Shown here in pieces: positions 52,071 through 60,183 of a stretch of 64,000 bases of DNA; positions within the stretch are counted from its first letter, which is position 1, and each line of letters starts with the position of its first letter. The DNA is from Actinomycetes bacterium (GTDB lineage: Bacteria > Actinomycetota > Coriobacteriia > Coriobacteriales > Eggerthellaceae), in contig JAEXAI010000017.1 of the NCBI GenBank assembly GCA_023394615.1, forward strand, positions 62,001 through 126,000, given 5' to 3'. The notes under the pieces are model-generated. The model was not told the DNA's origin and did no database searches. It saw only the letters and a program-made list of their open reading frames with translations. A program made the translations under genes and the position numbers.

Positions 52071-54977
52071 CTACATCTTTGTCGGATCGGGGCACCAGTC
52101 GTTATCTTCGACGGTACTCGCGGTGCCCGTGTCACTGCCTGCAGCAGTCCAGCTCGAAAGCGTGGCCGTACCGGGGTTGGCAGTGTCTGTAAGCGGCAGC
52201 CAAGGTTTGAAGTCCTTTGGCTCCACCCAAATGCCGTCATAGGGGCACTTGTCCACAGGCGATATCTTTACTTGGAAACCTCTCAATGTGTACGTGCCGT
52301 ACACGTCGTTGTAAGGCGGGTCGTTCTTGGTCAGAACGTTCACGTTCTGCGCATTCCAGCTGCCGTAGGGATCGGTTTCCAGAAGTTCGGGATTCCAGAA
52401 GCGCTCCTGATAGACCATGCGAGCGGGAATACCGTTGGTGACGATGGCGCGTGCGTATGTTTCACCGCGGCGGCTTTCCACTTTCACCCAGCCCTTTTCC
52501 TTGATGCCATACTTGTCGGCGTCGATGGGGTTCACCCAGATTTCGGCCGTCGGCATAATCTCACGCAGCCAAGGGACGTTGCGCAGAGTGCCGTGATGAT
52601 AGATGGGCACGCGGCCCTCGGTCATAGCCAGCGGGTAATCCTTGTCGTCGTTGGGATTCTCGGCCGGCTCCTCGTAATAAGGAACGGGCTCGTATTCCAC
52701 CGACAGACTGGGGTCCAAATCAATCAGGCCCTCATTGCACAGCGAGAACGGATAGCCGGTACGTCCCAGTTTCACCGTGATGTCGCTGTAGGGCTCCACA
52801 CGGCCTGACGGCGTGCCGAATCCGATAGGCTTGCCGGTTGCCGGGTCAATGGTCTTGTACACGTAGTACTGGCGCCATTCCTTTTCCGGAGCGTATTCAA
52901 ACGCGCCCTTCTTCAGAAGGTCATCCCAGCTCATCTGTTCGCCAGTGTCGGGATCAAGCTGCGTGTCCATGAACTCGTCCATCAGCTGCTCTTCGGTGTG
53001 CGCCCACGGATACGCCTTTGCGACACCCACCTCGAAACTGCCAACCAACTCCGACCCACCGGGGTTGCGAAGGATTTTCGATTTGCCAGGGTCGCAGAAA
53101 TCCTTGTCGAAGCAATTTTTTGCATTTACATGTCCGCGCTCGGCCAACTTGGCGCAGATACGGCTCCAATACAGTGTCTCGTCTGCAGTTTCCCACAGAT
53201 GCGTGACCTCGCGACGAGGGAAAATCCAGTTCATCAGCTGCACAGGTTTCGGGCATTCCAGCCACTCGCGAAGCGGGAAGACAACGTCGGCCATCTCGAT
53301 GGTAAAGCTGGTCGGGTACATGTAGGCATGCACGATCATGTCGAACTCATCGCGCACTTGATACCAGCTGCGGGCGTTGCCCAGCACCGCCAGCTTGTTG
53401 CCCGAGCGTTCCATCCACACGCGCGGCTTGTAGGGCTGTCCGGTCTTCACGGCGTTCAGCACCGTGGGGATGTGCGCCATCTGCCAGTTGTAGAAGCCAT
53501 TATGGCCTCCCACGAGGCGCTTGTTCAACATGTTGCGGCTGATCGCATTCTGAATGCAGCCCATGCCGAACGTATCGTTGTGGATGATGCCGCTTTTACC
53601 CTTGGCAAGCTTGCCAAAATCCTGCAAGCCCGCGCCAGGGCACTGGACGTGGCCCATCATGCATTCCAATTCCAAGGCAGCAAGAGTAGCTTGGGCAGAT
53701 TGCACGTACTGGTCGGTAGCCAAACCGTGAATCAGCGTTGAGCAGTTGTCGGTGTAGATATGGATGGCTTCTTCGATTTTTTTAGCATCCAGCCAGCATA
53801 CCTCAGCGGTTTTTGCCAGCGTCCATTCGTCACACGCCTCTTTCAAGACCTGATAGCCGGTCTTGCACTTGATGGTGGTGCCGTCTGATTTCTTGACATC
53901 ATACTCGCCGAACAAAGCTACGTCATAGTCGTCGGGATAGGGATACGGCAGGTTTTTCACCGAATTGGTCTTCGTGTCAAATACTACAAAATCATCTGCA
54001 CTGCCGCCGATGACGTCGGCTTTCAGTGTGTATTTGGTATCGGGATCAACCAAGAAAGGCAGATTCGTCCATTTCTTGTTGAAGTCCTCATCATAGAGCT
54101 TGTTATCGATGATGTATTTAATCCAGCACATCATCAACGCCACATCGGTGCCCACACGTATTGGCAACCACACATCGGCTTTCGCCGCATCAGCCGTGCA
54201 GCGTGGATCGATAACGACCGTTTTTAGACCTTCGGGGCGCGCTTTCAAATCAGCCATGGCACGACCGGTCATAGAGGGACCGGACCATGAAGGACCAGCT
54301 CCCCACAGTACTGCGGAGCGAGCCTCGGTGTCGGTGTAGTAGAATTCCAAAACGTTTGAGTCGGCGATGGACAGATTGTCATCGGGACCGCCGCCGTAGA
54401 CCAAACGAGCTTGGGTCTGACGCGGCAGATAGCACTGCGCGCATCCCGGCTCGAAGTTGTTCGGGCTTCCGAACGTGTTGATGAAACGGATAGGGCCAGA
54501 AATATGCGGATTACCGCCGCCGCCCGTGGTGGCGATAACCGATTCCGGACCGTACTTGTTGTATTCTTCCATCAGTTTGTCGGCCACATAATCGGTGGCT
54601 TCATCCCACGTGACACGCTTGAAATTGTTCTGGCCGCGCTCACCCACGCGCATCATCGGGTACTTGTTGCGGTTGGGGTTGTAGAGCGCTTGTATACCAG
54701 CCAGGCCTTTCGCGCACATAGATCCGCGAGACATCGGGCCGTCGGGGTCGCCCTCCAGTTTGATTACGCGTCCATCGCGTACGTGCGCTAAAACGGTGCA
54801 CTGCGCAATGCAAGCGCGGCACACGGTGTGCACAATCTCGACTTTGCCAGAATCGGTTGCCGCATATGCTTCGTCGGCCTGAACCAACTGCTGCATCGAC
54901 GACGTGGCGGCTATCGTTGCGCCCACAGCGGCTGCGGTCTTCACGAAACTGCGACGCGTTAACGTCCTCTCTTCCAT
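52071..54977 (-). CDS. Molybdopterin-dependent oxidoreductase catalytic subunit (DMSO reductase family, Tat-exported)
   Basis: A 968-residue enzyme. Twin-arginine signal LTRRSFVKTAAAVGATIAAT at residues 6-25; [4Fe-4S] ligands C53, C56, C60 and C88; by alignment with formate dehydrogenases the Mo ligand should be C182 in EPGCAQCYLPR, making it a Cys-ligated type rather than Ser. MGD-binding pieces include TTGGGGNPH and VVIDPRCT. The electron acceptor reduced (sulfoxide, N-oxide, thiosulfate-like, nitro, or a catechol as in gut Eggerthellaceae) cannot be told. AGGAGGAAAG precedes ATG 54977. The C-terminal about 25 residues are Thr/Ser-rich. Confidence 0.92.
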   Translation of the reverse strand: MEERTLTRRSFVKTAAAVGATIAATSSMQQLVQADEAYAATDSGKVEIVHTVCRACIAQCTVLAHVRDGRVIKLEGDPDGPMSRGSMCAKGLAGIQALYNPNRNKYPMMRVGERGQNNFKRVTWDEATDYVADKLMEEYNKYGPESVIATTGGGGNPHISGPIRFINTFGSPNNFEPGCAQCYLPRQTQARLVYGGGPDDNLSIADSNVLEFYYTDTEARSAVLWGAGPSWSGPSMTGRAMADLKARPEGLKTVVIDPRCTADAAKADVWLPIRVGTDVALMMCWIKYIIDNKLYDEDFNKKWTNLPFLVDPDTKYTLKADVIGGSADDFVVFDTKTNSVKNLPYPYPDDYDVALFGEYDVKKSDGTTIKCKTGYQVLKEACDEWTLAKTAEVCWLDAKKIEEAIHIYTDNCSTLIHGLATDQYVQSAQATLAALELECMMGHVQCPGAGLQDFGKLAKGKSGIIHNDTFGMGCIQNAISRNMLNKRLVGGHNGFYNWQMAHIPTVLNAVKTGQPYKPRVWMERSGNKLAVLGNARSWYQVRDEFDMIVHAYMYPTSFTIEMADVVFPLREWLECPKPVQLMNWIFPRREVTHLWETADETLYWSRICAKLAERGHVNAKNCFDKDFCDPGKSKILRNPGGSELVGSFEVGVAKAYPWAHTEEQLMDEFMDTQLDPDTGEQMSWDDLLKKGAFEYAPEKEWRQYYVYKTIDPATGKPIGFGTPSGRVEPYSDITVKLGRTGYPFSLCNEGLIDLDPSLSVEYEPVPYYEEPAENPNDDKDYPLAMTEGRVPIYHHGTLRNVPWLREIMPTAEIWVNPIDADKYGIKEKGWVKVESRRGETYARAIVTNGIPARMVYQERFWNPELLETDPYGSWNAQNVNVLTKNDPPYNDVYGTYTLRGFQVKISPVDKCPYDGIWVEPKDFKPWLPLTDTANPGTATLSSWTAAGSDTGTASTVEDNDWCPDPTKM

Positions 54978-55014
54978 CTTTCCTCCTAGAACTCGTCTTC
55001 CTATCAATTGACTT

Positions 55015-55884
55015 TCAGCGAACCTGTACCAGGCACTCCTCCCCTTCCTGCGTCGTTACCCAACCTTCGTCCCACACCAAACCGCCGTTTTGCTCAAGAC
55101 GGTCTAGGAAAAACGAGGTGAACACATCGAAACCGTCCAGCTTGTGCGCGTCGGTGAGATGCGTTTCAACATCAGCCCGAGAGCGCGGCTTTTGGCAATA
55201 AGCAAGAATTGATTGGTATATCGGCTCAGCCTGCGGATCTTCCGCCAGCAGGCTTTGTAGGCGTGTCACGGGGGAAAGATTGTCAATCAAGGCGCTTCCC
55301 ACAACCGAGAGATACCAGTTGAAACGAATCGGCATGCCATTTTCGTCAACGCCATCAACCAAAGGATCACGTTCGCCGGTCTCATTTCCGGTCGCACCGT
55401 CGATATCGGCATCCGACTCGGATGCGGCAACGCGAGAAGAGGATAGTTCAACGTTGCCGCATCCGCTCTGATCCTCGCACGCATCGGCACTAGGCTGACC
55501 AAGGGGGGTGCGGTCCAGCGCACCACATGCGTAGAGGGCATCGAGATAGAAACGGGGGGATCGCAAGTGAATCTTCATTTCCGGCAGGTTCAAAATGAGC
55601 TGTGACAGTGCGGTTTCATTTGATTCTTGCGCTACCAGCTTGAGGGTCTTGTAATAAATCTCGTGCTGAGAGTATTCCGCAAAAATCATCTGCATGCTGC
55701 GTGCGTAGGATTCTTTGAATTCGTCAGCTGCGCCATGAGCACCTGCCGAGGCAGATTCCCCGCACGCACTGTTTGCATCTGCCGCAGCGGATGCACATAC
55801 CACATTGTCTTTGAATGGGGAGGGAGCCTTCCCTGCCGTCTGTTTGATTCGATCTTCTGCTTGCGATTGTTTCTCGGTTATCAT
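55015..55884 (-). CDS. Unknown protein, first gene of the oxidoreductase operon, winged-helix-like C-terminus
   Basis: I do not recognise a named family. The 289-residue product has a polar Ala/Ser-rich start (residues 1-55), a helical part (YARSMQMIFAEYSQHEIYYKTLKLVAQES), an acidic low-complexity stretch at about 135-175, and a C-terminal about 60 residues that read like a winged helix (SRADVETHLTDAHKLDGFDVFTS... RLEQNGGLVWDEGWVTTQEGEE). No signal or TM. It could be a regulator or an assembly protein. AAGGAGGCCGGT precedes ATG 55884, and the hairpin 55895-55913 abuts that site. Confidence 0.7.
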   Translation of the reverse strand: MITEKQSQAEDRIKQTAGKAPSPFKDNVVCASAAADANSACGESASAGAHGAADEFKESYARSMQMIFAEYSQHEIYYKTLKLVAQESNETALSQLILNLPEMKIHLRSPRFYLDALYACGALDRTPLGQPSADACEDQSGCGNVELSSSRVAASESDADIDGATGNETGERDPLVDGVDENGMPIRFNWYLSVVGSALIDNLSPVTRLQSLLAEDPQAEPIYQSILAYCQKPRSRADVETHLTDAHKLDGFDVFTSFFLDRLEQNGGLVWDEGWVTTQEGEECLVQVR

Positions 55885-55894
55885 ACCGGCCTCC

Positions 55895-55913
55895 TTCTCG
55901 TGCAATACGAGAA
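55895..55913 (-). promoter_or_regulatory. Hairpin abutting the Shine-Dalgarno of the oxidoreductase operon
   Basis: TTCTCGT / ACGAGAA stem (7 bp) with a 5-nt loop; its 3' arm runs directly into the GGAGG of the first gene's ribosome binding site on the minus strand. Confidence 0.5.
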
Positions 55914-55944
55914 TACGGCTCGGTGCGGTGCGGCACATGCTTGC

Positions 55945-56009
55945 AAAAGGATGATTCGCGCAATGAAAAGGATGAATTACAGACGGTTCAAAAAGGACTA
56001 GTCCTTTTT
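55945..56009. promoter_or_regulatory. Candidate operator cluster upstream of the oxidoreductase operon
   Basis: A perfect 20-bp palindrome AAAAAGGACTAGTCCTTTTT at 55990-56009 and two AAAAGGATGA direct repeats at 55945-55954 and 55966-55975, spaced 21 bp (two helical turns). They share the AAAAGGA core and lie 61-125 bp upstream of the first gene, next to the LuxR gene. Confidence 0.55.
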
Positions 56010-56099
56010 ATTTTGCCTGATGAACTGCACTATTTGCACTAAATTGATTATTCGCAGGTTTTGCGTGTCATTTGGGTTGCATCTGCCACGTTGGCAGGC

Positions 56100-56260
56100 G
56101 CAAATCGCAGGTTAGCAGCTGCAAATCGCAGGCTGATTCACTGCAATCGACAGACAACCGAGCGCTCGACAGGCCACCAAATGCAGAACAAGCCACCGAG
56201 CGCTGAACGGAGCGTTTAACGCTGGATAAGATTGCCGAATGCAGGACGGGCTCTCGAGCG
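56100..56260. repeat. Degenerate short direct repeats between the LuxR gene and the operon
   Basis: GCAAATCGCAGG at 56100-56111 and 56121-56132 with a weaker GCAATCGACAG near 56143, a period of about 21 bp; then CGAGCGCT three times (about 56159, 56197 and 56254) and AATGCAGRAC twice. No open frame or RNA recognised. Confidence 0.6.
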
Positions 56261-56269
56261 CTGGGAGTA

Positions 56270-57838
56270 TCAGCGTTGAGTGCGCAAGAAGTCGAGCAAC
56301 TCTTGGCGCGTATGCACGTCCAATTTCGTATAGATGGCACGCAAGTGCGAACGTACCGTATTTTTCGAGATGGTCAGAAAATCGGCAATCCAGTTCGCCG
56401 AGCGACCTTGCGCGAACAGCTCCAGTATCTGGCGCTCACGCACGGAAAGACCGAAACGCGGGTCTATAGCCTGAACCATTTCCTGAATCGTGAGTTCAAC
56501 CTCGAGGGGCGCGGACTCTTTCTGCGATGCGGGAACAGGGGGCGCATCAGGTGTGGGGTGGGAAACAGAACCGAAAACAGCACTGCCGGAGTCTGCGACT
56601 TTAGACGCATTGTCTCCTTGCTCTTTCGGACGCCAAGTGATGATGTATTTGATGTCGGCATCGGTGAACACGAACGTCAGGATTAATACGATTAAAAACG
56701 CGAAGGCGATGGCTATAATCATCTGTAGATACTGCACGTCAGCATAGCGTGCCACAAGGCCGCCTATAGCCCAAGATACAGTCGATGAGATGAAATAGAC
56801 CGCCTGTCCGATTCCGAAAGCTCGTACGGGTGAAAAATCGAACCTGAACACCATGTAGGCCATCAGGCACGAGAAAACCATCCACAGCACTTCTTTGCCG
56901 ATGGACATGTACGAAAGATCCAGTCCGAAGCACGTTGCCAAAAGCACAAGCACGCCCAACAACATCAATGCGGAATACACGCGCTTCACAGCATGAACGA
57001 TATTGCCCCGATTGATAGCAGGAATAATAAGAACGGCGATTATAGCGATGAACAGCGTGACACCCGAGCCGATGAACGCGAAATCACGCATCGACAAAGT
57101 AAAACTCGATATGCCCTTGCCCACCCCAGAAGTGAATACCACCAGCGCAGATGCTATAACCAGATGGCGATAAGATCGCATACCCGGCGTTTTATCCCGC
57201 GAGGCTGACGTCTTGTCGCTTTTCCCTATGGAAGGGACCGCTGAATCCGCAGGAAAGGGATCATCGCCAGGCATGATGAACAGAAAAGCCGAGAGCACAG
57301 GCAGAAGCGCAATAAACACGATGCGCCATTGCTGCGGAATACCCGTGCCGGTGTAATACAAAAATGCCGCGAATATCAATGAAACTGCGCCTACGGTCAG
57401 CGAATCGCGCAACGCCAAACTGCCGTAGGTCTGTCCCATTTTCAGACAGAGAAACGATGTGCCGACGCCGGTCAGAATCGCCGCTACGGTGAAGGTGGCC
57501 ATGCCGCCCAAATACTCGCTGTAACCTAAAACAATCGTCGAAAGACATGCGAGCAAACTCATACATACAACGATACGGGCATTTTCGATAAACGGCGTGA
57601 AGCGACGCCACATCGCGGCAGCCACGAGCATGACCGTGGCTATGCCAGACGTAGAACCCAGATACATGATGAGCACATAGCTCGCTTGCTGGCCTTCGGG
57701 CATCAGCCGCATCAGCTCGATGCTGTTATAGCATAGCCAAATCCAAGCCCACCATGCTCCCATGCCCAAATAGCGCAGAAAAGGCCATTGCACAGCGAGG
57801 GCGTAGATTCCCTCCATGTGTTTATCTGAATTATGCAA
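56270..57838 (-). CDS. Membrane-bound LuxR-family regulator with 12 TM segments
   Basis: A 522-residue protein: an MFS-like region of about 12 hydrophobic segments (residues about 15-405), a polar linker rich in Pro and Ser, and a C-terminal LuxR HTH (DPRFGLSVRERQILELFAQGRSANWIADFLTISKNTVRSHLRAIYTKL, about 460-510). Such regulators are abundant in Eggerthellaceae and commonly sit beside the molybdoenzyme operons they respond to. TTG at 57838 has GAGG 5 nt upstream; ATG 57817 is the alternative. It should sense a compound at the membrane and switch on the downstream operon (inference). Confidence 0.88.
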   Translation of the reverse strand: MHNSDKHMEGIYALAVQWPFLRYLGMGAWWAWIWLCYNSIELMRLMPEGQQASYVLIMYLGSTSGIATVMLVAAAMWRRFTPFIENARIVVCMSLLACLSTIVLGYSEYLGGMATFTVAAILTGVGTSFLCLKMGQTYGSLALRDSLTVGAVSLIFAAFLYYTGTGIPQQWRIVFIALLPVLSAFLFIMPGDDPFPADSAVPSIGKSDKTSASRDKTPGMRSYRHLVIASALVVFTSGVGKGISSFTLSMRDFAFIGSGVTLFIAIIAVLIIPAINRGNIVHAVKRVYSALMLLGVLVLLATCFGLDLSYMSIGKEVLWMVFSCLMAYMVFRFDFSPVRAFGIGQAVYFISSTVSWAIGGLVARYADVQYLQMIIAIAFAFLIVLILTFVFTDADIKYIITWRPKEQGDNASKVADSGSAVFGSVSHPTPDAPPVPASQKESAPLEVELTIQEMVQAIDPRFGLSVRERQILELFAQGRSANWIADFLTISKNTVRSHLRAIYTKLDVHTRQELLDFLRTQR

Positions 57839-57882
57839 ACAGACCTCTATCGGTGCATCTATACAAATACTGCATGTTAATG

Positions 57883-58302
57883 TTAGTCCACAGGCTCGCT
57901 TGCCAAGTCAGCCAAAGACACACTGTTCACGTAGCTGTCTATCACCTTGTCAAGACCTTCCCAAAACGACAAGGTCTCACATTCGTTGCGACGCGGGCAA
58001 ATACCGAAGCCGTCTTCTAAACAGGCCACCGGTGCTGTCCCACCTTCGCATGCACGTAATATGTCGCCTGCGGAAACCTGGTCGGCAGGCCTAGAAAGGG
58101 AATAGCCACCATGGGCACCGCGCGTGCTTTTCAGTATGCCACCACGCGTCATCTGACCAGCCAGCTGCTCTAGATACTTTACCGATATACCCTGGCGCTC
58201 CGATGCCTCACGCAAAGACACGGGTGTGTTGCTTGCGCCTTCTTGCTGCGCTATGTCGATAGCGAGACGAAGCGCGTAGCGACCTTTTGTCGACATCTTC
58301 AT
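57883..58302 (-). CDS. Rrf2-family (IscR-like) transcriptional regulator
   Basis: A 139-residue winged-helix regulator: MKMSTKGRYALRLAIDIAQ start, SVKYLEQLAGQMTRGGILKSTRGAHGGYSLSR (about 40-71). Three cysteines, C94, C102 and C108, match the spacing of Fe-S ligands in IscR-type members, so an iron-sulfur or oxygen/NO response is likely. GGGGAACGTC precedes ATG. It ends 44 nt before the LuxR start on the same strand and may be co-transcribed with it, or may control an absent isc/suf set. Confidence 0.9.
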   Translation of the reverse strand: MKMSTKGRYALRLAIDIAQQEGASNTPVSLREASERQGISVKYLEQLAGQMTRGGILKSTRGAHGGYSLSRPADQVSAGDILRACEGGTAPVACLEDGFGICPRRNECETLSFWEGLDKVIDSYVNSVSLADLASEPVD

Positions 58303-58440
58303 GACGTTCCCCTTTCAATCCTCTATCAGTATGACACAAAACCTCCCCCGTGAAGAGTCGTGAATCGGCGTGCATGTTGTATTATTGTAGCTATGCACCA
58401 CAATGTGGCAGAATCGTCCGAAAGACTTTAGTATTTCCCT

Positions 58441-60123
58441 ATGGTTTCAAATCGACATCCAATCATATCTTCGAACGCATTCCATATCGCCATTCTGGCG
58501 ATTGGGACAATATACCTTCTTACCGGAGCATTTCACGGCAACATCTGGTTCGACGAAAGCTATTCGGTTGCCATCTGCACAAAGTCTTTTTCCGACATCT
58601 GGCGCATCGGCTCGGGCGACGTGCACCCCGTTCTGTATTACTGGGCTCTGCACGTTATTTACCTTTTGGGCGGTGGACTGGACGCCTATCGCGTGTTCAC
58701 CGTTTTCGGAGCCGTATGCATGGCCCTTCTGGGGTTCACGCATCTCCGTCGTGATTTCGGATGGCGCTTAGGGCTTCTGTTCAGTATCTTCGCGCTGTTT
58801 ACACCCTATGTTTCGTTCATCGCCATAGAAGTGCGCATGTATTCATGGGCAACATGCATGGTCATGCTTACATTCATTTACGGCTTTCGAATCATCCGGA
58901 ACAAGCCGCTTGCAAAGGCTAGAGGCAACTCAGGCACAAACACGGATGCCGACAGAAACGCGAGCACGGGTACCCGGTCGGTTCCGACTTCCACGTGGAT
59001 AAAATTCGCGATTTGTTCGCTGGCTGCGGCATACCTGCATTATTTCGCGTTGATGTCGGTATTCATCATCAATCTGTTCGTACTGCTGTCTCTGATTTCC
59101 GAGAGGAAATTGCGCAGGCGCGATTTGAAAGCATTCTGGGTTCAGGCAGCGGCCGAAGTGGTGGCCTACGTACCGTGGCTGTTCGCGTTGAGCTCGCAGC
59201 TAGGCGTGGTGTCGAACACCTATTGGGTAAAATTTCAATTCCCCGATACGCTGATATCCTTGGCTCGATACCCGCTGATCACCATGCAGGTGGACTTCGC
59301 TTGGAACGGCGATTACGGTCTGTTCCCCCGCATCATCGCATGGGTGATTATCGTGCTTTTGGGTCTGCTTGCCATCTTCATCATCTACGCCGTCGTGAAA
59401 TACATCCGCAAGCAAAAATCGCACTACCGCTCTGAAATCAAGAACGCAGCCTGGCCAAAACGCGCTTGGCACTTCATCACGCGCCCCGATAACCTTCCCG
59501 GCTTTCTGGGATTAGCGGTGTATTTGGGGCTGTTCATATTCGCCGGAGTCGCATCCATCGTCATGAATTCCCTGATGTTGTACTTCCGCTATATGTTCTG
59601 CGCTATCGGACCGCTGCTGTTTTCTATCGTGTGGCTGCTCCGTCGCATAAACGACAGTCGCATCACTGTGGCCACGTGCTTTTTAGTGGTAGCATTCGGA
59701 CTGCTGAGCCAGACGCTGATGGTGCAAGACGACTACTCGTCGGACAATCAAGCGCCCATAGAATACTTAGCGGAATCCGTTCAAGGCGACGAACCGGTGC
59801 TTTCAAGCGATATCGGCATCGAGGGCGTAACGGCCGTGGAACTACCCGACCAGAAGCAATACTACCTTGACTGGCAGAAGGGCAACTGGGGATTGGCGTA
59901 CGAATGCTATTCGCCTGCGCTGGTGATTATCCCTAGCTGGGAAAGCGTGCTGGACGACTACCATGGTTACTTCTGGATGCTAGGACAGTCCACCGACGGC
60001 TCACGACCCAACGACGTAAAGGACCTGACTGCAAAATCAGGTTATACGATGGTGTCCAGCGAACTGTTCTACCGTCCCTACGAGCGCAGCTATTTCACCA
60101 TCACGTTGATGCACAAGGACTAG
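58441..60123 (+). CDS. GT-C membrane glycosyltransferase (GT39/ArnT-like)
   Basis: A 560-residue membrane protein with about 10 TM segments. The first outer loop carries NIWFDESYSVAICTKSF (about residues 34-50): the Asp-Glu pair matches the catalytic acidic residues of dolichyl/undecaprenyl-phosphate sugar transferases. SGDVHPVLYYWALH follows, also typical. A C-terminal soluble domain of about 130 residues faces outside. It would move a lipid-linked sugar onto a protein, lipid or polymer; acceptor unknown. It is divergent from the Rrf2 gene and convergent with uvrB. Confidence 0.83.
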   Translation: MVSNRHPIISSNAFHIAILAIGTIYLLTGAFHGNIWFDESYSVAICTKSFSDIWRIGSGDVHPVLYYWALHVIYLLGGGLDAYRVFTVFGAVCMALLGFTHLRRDFGWRLGLLFSIFALFTPYVSFIAIEVRMYSWATCMVMLTFIYGFRIIRNKPLAKARGNSGTNTDADRNASTGTRSVPTSTWIKFAICSLAAAYLHYFALMSVFIINLFVLLSLISERKLRRRDLKAFWVQAAAEVVAYVPWLFALSSQLGVVSNTYWVKFQFPDTLISLARYPLITMQVDFAWNGDYGLFPRIIAWVIIVLLGLLAIFIIYAVVKYIRKQKSHYRSEIKNAAWPKRAWHFITRPDNLPGFLGLAVYLGLFIFAGVASIVMNSLMLYFRYMFCAIGPLLFSIVWLLRRINDSRITVATCFLVVAFGLLSQTLMVQDDYSSDNQAPIEYLAESVQGDEPVLSSDIGIEGVTAVELPDQKQYYLDWQKGNWGLAYECYSPALVIIPSWESVLDDYHGYFWMLGQSTDGSRPNDVKDLTAKSGYTMVSSELFYRPYERSYFTITLMHKD

Positions 60124-60183
60124 GTGCGCTTTAACGCTGCGGCGTGTTTGCGCTCATGCGAATAACGCAGCAGCGTAGGTACC

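Noticed and set aside
60134..60176. Inverted repeat ACGCTGC/GCAGCGT between the convergent GT-C and uvrB genes as a terminator
   Set aside because: No T run on either strand and a 29-nt loop; too weak to call.
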